From Sipunculus nudus (Eukaryota; Annelida; Sipuncula; Golfingiida; Sipunculidae), in NCBI GenBank assembly GCA_026874595.1, contig CM049311.1, forward strand, positions 33,997,676 to 34,061,675: a DNA stretch of 64,000 bases, written 5' to 3'. The notes under the pieces were generated by a model. The model saw only the letters and a list, made by a program, of their open reading frames with translations, was not told the DNA's origin and searched no databases. Position numbers and translations under genes: made by a program. Shown piece by piece: positions 60,501-64,000 of this stretch (the stretch's first letter is position 1; every line of letters begins with the position of its first letter).

Positions 60501-63500
60501 AACCATTAGAAGAACTAACATTAATGGAAAATATACTGACAGAGGCATATTTTAGGAACCATCAAGTGCTTATAAAAATAGTGTCATAATGGTTTTTTTA
60601 GCGATAGTATTTCACTTCACATAATTTTAGTCAGTCAGTTCTTATACTTTCAGATTTCTTGTTTATGTTAGAAGGTTGTTCTGACATGTATTTTGTTTTA
60701 CAGGACACGTATGACAGTCTATTCAGTGGGAGCAGTGCAGGTGATAGAGGGACACTCCTTCATTTCAAGTGTAAATTCTCCCACAAGGTGAGATTGTCAA
60801 CCTCACAATAAGGACCCAGCAATTGGGCTGATTACACAGCCAGGACAAGCAGGCAGAGTTGACATTGGATCTGGGTAACACCCAGATAAAATAATTTAAT
60901 TAGAAGCCGTGTCCAGTAGCCCCCAACTAGAATTATGATCTGCAGATATAAATATTTGGATATTGCTTAGTATGAAACATTAAATAATCATGATGGACAC
61001 AGATTATGACACACACAAAAATAAAAAGTGTACACTTTACACACTTTTTATGCTCTGAACAGTGTAAGCAATTTGTAACATGAATTTTAATCATAATATT
61101 CACAATTTTCAGACTCTTAAATGTGTAAAAACACCTCGGACAAGGGATATAATGTGAGACCTTTATTTATTTTGCCAGTCTGTGAGTGGGAAGGTTGGTG
61201 ACAATGTACAACATGCCAACCAGCTGTTACATTTTACAACTGAAGGAATGGTTTGTCTGCTAGCAATGGAGATGCTAGGGATGGAGGACCTGAATGGTGA
61301 GCCAGATGATGAAGTGGACCTGAATGAACTGACTCAGAAGATGGTCCACTTCCTTCGTCCGTTCAGCATCCCAAATGACACTGATGCCGAGCCAGTTCAA
61401 GACCATTTCTGTTCATGTAATGAACCAATACAGGAATATGATGGTATTTATTAATACATGTAATATTTGAATGTCTACTTTAAATTTGAGAGCAAGGCTC
61501 TTCAGGGAAACAGTAATGTAACTTGAACTTTCTTTTTTTTAATGATCAATTAAACTTTGTAAAATGATAATTCAGCTGACACATACACATGTATTCAAGG
61601 TGTAAATGGTGAGAGGCAAGCAGCCAAACATTAATGAGGAGACCTAGCGATGAAACAAAGAAAGAAATGATGTGGCTGGAGCATGAAGCACTTTATTTAT
61701 AGTTTGCAGCTATACGGTCAAATATGATCATACTATAAGTCACTGCTGGACAAGTAAAATATACTCTGTTGTTTCAGCTTTCAGTGATGATTTTCTGCAG
61801 TGTGCAGCTCAGCAACTTTGTAGGAATAAGAGATACTACCACGCTGGCTGTATTGGTAATCCCACTATCACTGAAGGTGTGGACTGGTGGTGCAGTGAGG
61901 ACTGCAAGAAGTATAGCCCCTACTGTTGTGGAAAGGTGTTGCCAAACAGTCCACAACACGAGTGGATAGGGTGTGAGGCTGCAGAGAAATGCAACAGTGG
62001 GGAATGGTTCCACCTGTCTTGTGTGCACCTTGATAGATTACCTGGTGGGTATAATTATGATTAAACATTGGAATATTTGATGATTCTTGTCCGAACCTAT
62101 CTTTGTTGCTGAAATACATTAAAAAAATTCCTGTTATCAATCAAGTATTGCTTCTGTGAAATTGTATAAAAATGTAATTTTATATAGATATATATGTATA
62201 AATACTGTCAATTGTTTACTTATATGTATTATAATATGGTGTAAATTTATGTCTTGTTCAATGACAATTTTAATCATGAATTCATGTGTGCATGTATCAG
62301 TGGTTCATGCCTGTGCCATGGCATGTATCTATGTAAAAGTTGCTGCCAGGTCTTGCTTTAACCACTGAGCTATCAATCAAATATGTGTAACCAATGGAAT
62401 ATCTTGGTCAATCCTGTCCCCTAATACAGGTCGCTGCTCTGAATTGTTTTTATATAAGTTCAATGAATTTATGTTCACTCTTGATTAACACCAAACTTTT
62501 TTTTTCAAATCAGTAAAGGGCATGTGGTATGTAACAAAACTATAAGAAGGCGGCCGGGGGAGACATATGACCGGACTGACAAGGGAAAAAAGAGTGTGAG
62601 GGAGAACGAAATGAAAGATGGAACAAATTTTTAGCCAATTGGATATCTTTCAAATAAGACTCCTTTTCATTAAAGCAGCATTTAGTAATTGTATATTATC
62701 CTCATATTTATTTATGTATATTTTATTACATAACTTCTGTGCTTACGAAGTTGGAAGTACTAGCCAGGCCACCATGGTCAATGGATAATATACATGATGT
62801 TCCATGGCTCATACACTAATTTTAAGAATAACAATAACTATACACTGAACTTGAAAAATACTTTTCAGATGGTGAGTGTTTTGTCCTGGATGTTCTGCCA
62901 CAGTGGGAAAGTCCAACAAGAAAAAGGGTCGAGGCCGTGGAAAAAAACCGAAGGGTTCAGACTCAAGTGTAGGAGACCATGTACAGGAGTACTCCCGGGC
63001 TCTTACTTGGGAAGGACTTATGCATCAGATTCGAGTTGATGCTGAGAGGGAGGGCAATGGTCCTGTCTTGATGACTCTTTGGCGGTATGATATGCCAAAT
63101 TTCCTAAGAAACAATCACACCAAGTACCTGGTGCTGGGCCACAGACTCCTATGTGGTAATTATTTCCAACTTTTTTATGAATTTTCCTGCCATATCAACA
63201 TCTCTAGGTAGGCAACATTTATTCCAGGAATCAAAACGGTGTCTTTCGGCCCATGCAGACCAAGTGTCAAAACAAATACAATTTGAATGGACATAACTTA
63301 CAATTGTATTTAAAAAATGGCCTGAAGGCTTAATTAATGGTTCTTTACATGATGTTTACACCCCAAATATTTCAGTGTTAAGCTGGGAGTTAGTTAGTGT
63401 GTTGGGTGTACATATTTCTTACTGTATTACATAATTATTACCTACATGCATTAGTATATAAGGAGAGCCTATTTATTTTCAGGGATCAATGGTTACCTTC

Positions 63501-63614
63501 CTAAGCGGTTGGCTCACAAATTAGTTCACAACCGGACAGCAAATACCAGAGGACTGCCTGGCCACAATATAGCATTGGATCTACTTTGTGAGCACAGCAA
63601 TAACCAATTTAAAG
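54587..63614 (+). CDS. DUF6589-like protein with N-terminal Cys module, acidic tract and two PHD fingers (3' partial)
   Basis: Thirteen exons: 54587-54999, 56601-56813, 57294-57435, 57706-57825, 58124-58403, 58772-59046, 59829-59903, 60131-60391, 60704-60787, 61179-61443, 61778-62044, 62869-63155, 63483-63614. They give about 938 codons, with GT/AG borders and matching phases, and continue past the window. In order: a Cys-rich N-terminus (CFNC...CPTC) with a basic RK-rich nuclear-signal-like stretch; a helical segment; an acidic tract (exon 5); a DUF6589-like core (exons 6-10, IWDNVQKLVRS, then VEGDQLSVERM); PHD finger 1 (FCSC...LQC...LC...YYHAGC...WWCSEDC); ING-like PHD finger 2 (IGC..EKC..EWFHLSC..FCPGC); and a C-terminal block (LPKRLAHKLVHNRTANTRG). 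The start is the ATG with purine -3 and G +4. One base seems missing after 62878. Role unknown; a nuclear histone-reading function is inferred. Confidence 0.82.
56066..56181 (+). other. Possible alternative or spurious exon in intron 1
   Basis: Bounded by a pyrimidine-rich AG acceptor and an ATCAG|GTAAAA donor, and open in a phase that accepts exon 1. It leaves in a phase that does not join the next exon (56601), so inclusion would break the reading frame. It may be a poison or alternative exon, or chance. Confidence 0.25.
58176..58349 (+). other. Asp/Glu/Ser-rich acidic tract in exon 5 of the DUF6589 gene
   Basis: About 58 codons dominated by Asp, Glu and Ser, with runs such as DEESDEDTDDD and SSDDEDDEE. 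This is an intrinsically disordered, casein-kinase-2-type acidic linker between the N-terminal part and the DUF6589-like core. Confidence 0.85.
61410..62893 (+). other. Tandem PHD fingers encoded across exons 10-12
   Basis: PHD1: Cys codons at 61410 and 61416, a break by an intron, then two further Cys, YYH, GC, and the final Cys pair at 61891 and 61903. PHD2: Cys codons at 61924 and 61927 (adjacent rather than the usual C-x-C), then IGC, EKC, FH, SC, an intron, and the final Cys pair at 62882 and 62891. The EWFHLSC text and the 12-residue spacing to FCPGC match ING-type PHD fingers, which bind H3 tails. Binding here is inference. Confidence 0.75.
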
Positions 63615-64000
63615 GTAACTAAAAATGTTTAAAACACATTTGGAATGACAAAATTTAAAAAAACACTGCAAATGGAGTGATAACTGAGAGAAGATGCCAG
63701 TATATCAGAACAATGTGAAACGCATACCATAAATATTGGCTTATGCTAAAAAAAGGGGACACTTACTGTCAAGTGTTCACATTTTAAATAAGAAAAATAA
63801 TCATAAATGAATCATAAAATATTCTCAAAGTAAAAGTTTTAATGAACATGTAATGGCCACTGTCATGTCACAACAACAGTACTGCTCAAGAGTTAGATAA
63901 AGAACATAATAGCAGAGAAAGTCTACATTTGAAAATATGACACTCTAAATGGAAGCATCTTTTCAGCATACATGTTTAGAAATGCTAATAACATGTGCAA

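Overview
This window is AT-rich, intron-bearing animal DNA with many transposable elements. It has spliceosomal introns with clear GT/AG borders, tRNA-derived SINEs, a non-LTR retrotransposon, an LTR retrotransposon with a SCAN-like gag, a TIR/MITE-type element, a satellite-like array and many simple repeats. Protein-coding DNA is sparse. The gene families (a local cluster of MFSD4B/NaGLT1-like sugar-transporter-type MFS genes, and a DUF6589 gene with PHD fingers) and the repeat style fit a marine invertebrate. I favour a lophotrochozoan such as a bivalve mollusc, but the clade is inference.

Layout. 0-9.8 kb: no host gene; repeats, SINE pieces, and one member of large paralogous block pairs. 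9.9-16.1 kb: minus-strand remnants of MFSD4B-like transporter genes: an orphan N-terminal exon, a decayed C-terminal exon, and a two-exon copy with frameshifts. 18-21.6 kb: a plus-strand LINE reverse-transcriptase fragment, a second LINE C-terminal fragment, and a minus-strand LTR retrotransposon piece (LTR plus broken gag). 21.6-36 kb: repeats, including an internal tandem duplication (24-25.4 kb), a SINE (25.6 kb) and an array with alternating 149/130-bp spacing (31.2-32.6 kb). 36.6-44.7 kb: a diverged, colinear copy of 0.4-9.6 kb carrying a 1.29-kb TIR element that is absent from the older-looking partner. 49.6-54.1 kb: one apparently intact MFSD4B-like gene (three coding exons), plus two broken relatives and a duplicated flank. 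54.59 kb to the right edge: a multi-exon plus-strand gene with an N-terminal Cys-rich module, an acidic tract, a DUF6589-like core and two tandem PHD fingers. Its 3' end lies outside the window.

The two real host loci are unrelated in function. The transporter cluster looks like a birth-and-death family with one surviving copy. The DUF6589/PHD gene looks like a nuclear, chromatin-reading protein of unknown role, possibly of ancient transposon descent. Its exon borders are phase-consistent across 13 exons except for one apparent missing base in the second PHD finger. No rRNA, intact tRNA gene or CRISPR array was seen.
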